The translations under genes and the position numbers were made by a program. A stretch of DNA of 32,308 nt from CAWACC01 sp964390695 (lineage in GTDB: Bacteria > Chlamydiota > Chlamydiia > Chlamydiales > Parachlamydiaceae), in the NCBI GenBank assembly GCA_964390695.1, contig CAYMKI010000020.1, positions 1-32,308 on the forward strand, given 5' to 3'. The notes under the pieces were generated by a model. The model did no database searches. It was not told the DNA's origin and was given only the letters and a program-made list of their open reading frames with translations. Of the stretch, positions 32,086 through 32,308 are shown one piece after another. The number at the start of each line of letters is the position of its first letter. Position 1 is the stretch's first letter.

Positions 32086-32255
32086 CAGCAATTCCCGTTA
32101 AAATCCAACTTGCGCTCCTAAATCACGCTTGAACTTAGCCGAATTTGGCAAGTGAAAGGATAAGTGCCTTGGCCAAGTCGTGACTTGGCCAAGACGCTTA
32201 GCATTTCAATCTGTAGCCTCTTTTTGGTGGTAGTGATTTTTAGGGGGAATTGCTG
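32086..32255. repeat. Second CAGCAATTCCCG element with a strong central hairpin
   Basis: CAGCAATTCCCGTTAAAA (32086-32103) is inverted at TTTTAGGGGGAATTGCTG (32238-32255), 16 of 18 matching. The ends are those of the element at 15038-15159, but the interior differs. It holds a perfect 12-bp hairpin, CTTGGCCAAGTC/GACTTGGCCAAG (32168-32193, 2-base loop), which may end transcription of the toxin-like gene 92 bp upstream. Confidence 0.7.
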
Positions 32256-32308
32256 GACGTTAATGCCCCTATTGCAAAATATACATCGTTAAGATAAAAT
32301 TTAATTAG
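32256..32308. other. Right edge of the window
   Basis: The last 50 bases hold no recognisable gene or repeat. Confidence 0.5.

Overview
The window looks like a chromosome segment from an environmental (amoeba-associated) member of the Chlamydiae, probably near the Parachlamydiaceae. The basis is indirect. There is a complete LL-diaminopimelate aminotransferase (dapL), the lysine/peptidoglycan route enzyme typical of Chlamydiae and plants. An rluD-like gene sits close to a small KH-domain gene, and pheT is followed by a conserved lipoprotein; I recall both arrangements from Chlamydia gene order but cannot check them here. There are also many secreted, coiled-coil or otherwise unassignable proteins of the kind common in chlamydial genomes. 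No rRNA genes, CRISPR array, integrase or transposase gene was seen.

Layout. Bases 2-4423 hold the 3' part of a very large SF2-helicase-like ATPase cut by the left edge. Bases 4579-5203 form a repeat zone: an intact GxxExxY gene framed by terminal inverted repeats, then a second inverted-repeat element. Bases 5518-8197 are two tandem paralogues of unknown function. Bases 8312-10732 are a compact plus-strand cluster (two small unknown genes, an RluD-type pseudouridine synthase, D-aminoacyl-tRNA deacylase, KH RNA-binding protein). Bases 14912 down to 11104 are a minus-strand group: ndk, a pabA/trpG-type amidotransferase, tRNA-Arg(UCU), and a large DHH-motif protein. Bases 15190-19649 carry pheT, a MORN-type lipoprotein and an unknown protein.

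The second half starts with a minus-strand run at 19659-21497 (2Fe-2S ferredoxin, Cys-rich unknown, zinc-free MDR oxidoreductase). Next come a secreted protein with a metallophosphoesterase fold but broken metal-binding motifs (21795-23045), a His/Tyr-rich exported protein, a Bcr/CflA-type MFS efflux pump, and a minus-strand operon of an unknown gene, an alpha/beta hydrolase and dapL. The right end (27655-32308) looks accessory: a double-heptad repeat lipoprotein, a decayed second copy of the GxxExxY element, tRNA-Ser(GGA), a coiled-coil protein, and a 735-residue protein with a toxin-like internal domain and a Lys/Arg-rich cluster.

The main unexplained signal is repeat structure. At least three inverted-repeat families are visible, two of them in two copies: the GxxExxY gene with about 33-bp terminal repeats (intact at 4579-5023, internally deleted at 28344-28543), and short elements ending in CAGCAATTCCCG (15038-15159 and 32086-32255). 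A third element lies immediately upstream of the toxin-like gene (29699-29854). Translation, tRNA and nucleotide genes make up the conserved backbone; the repeats and unknown or secreted proteins sit between and around them.
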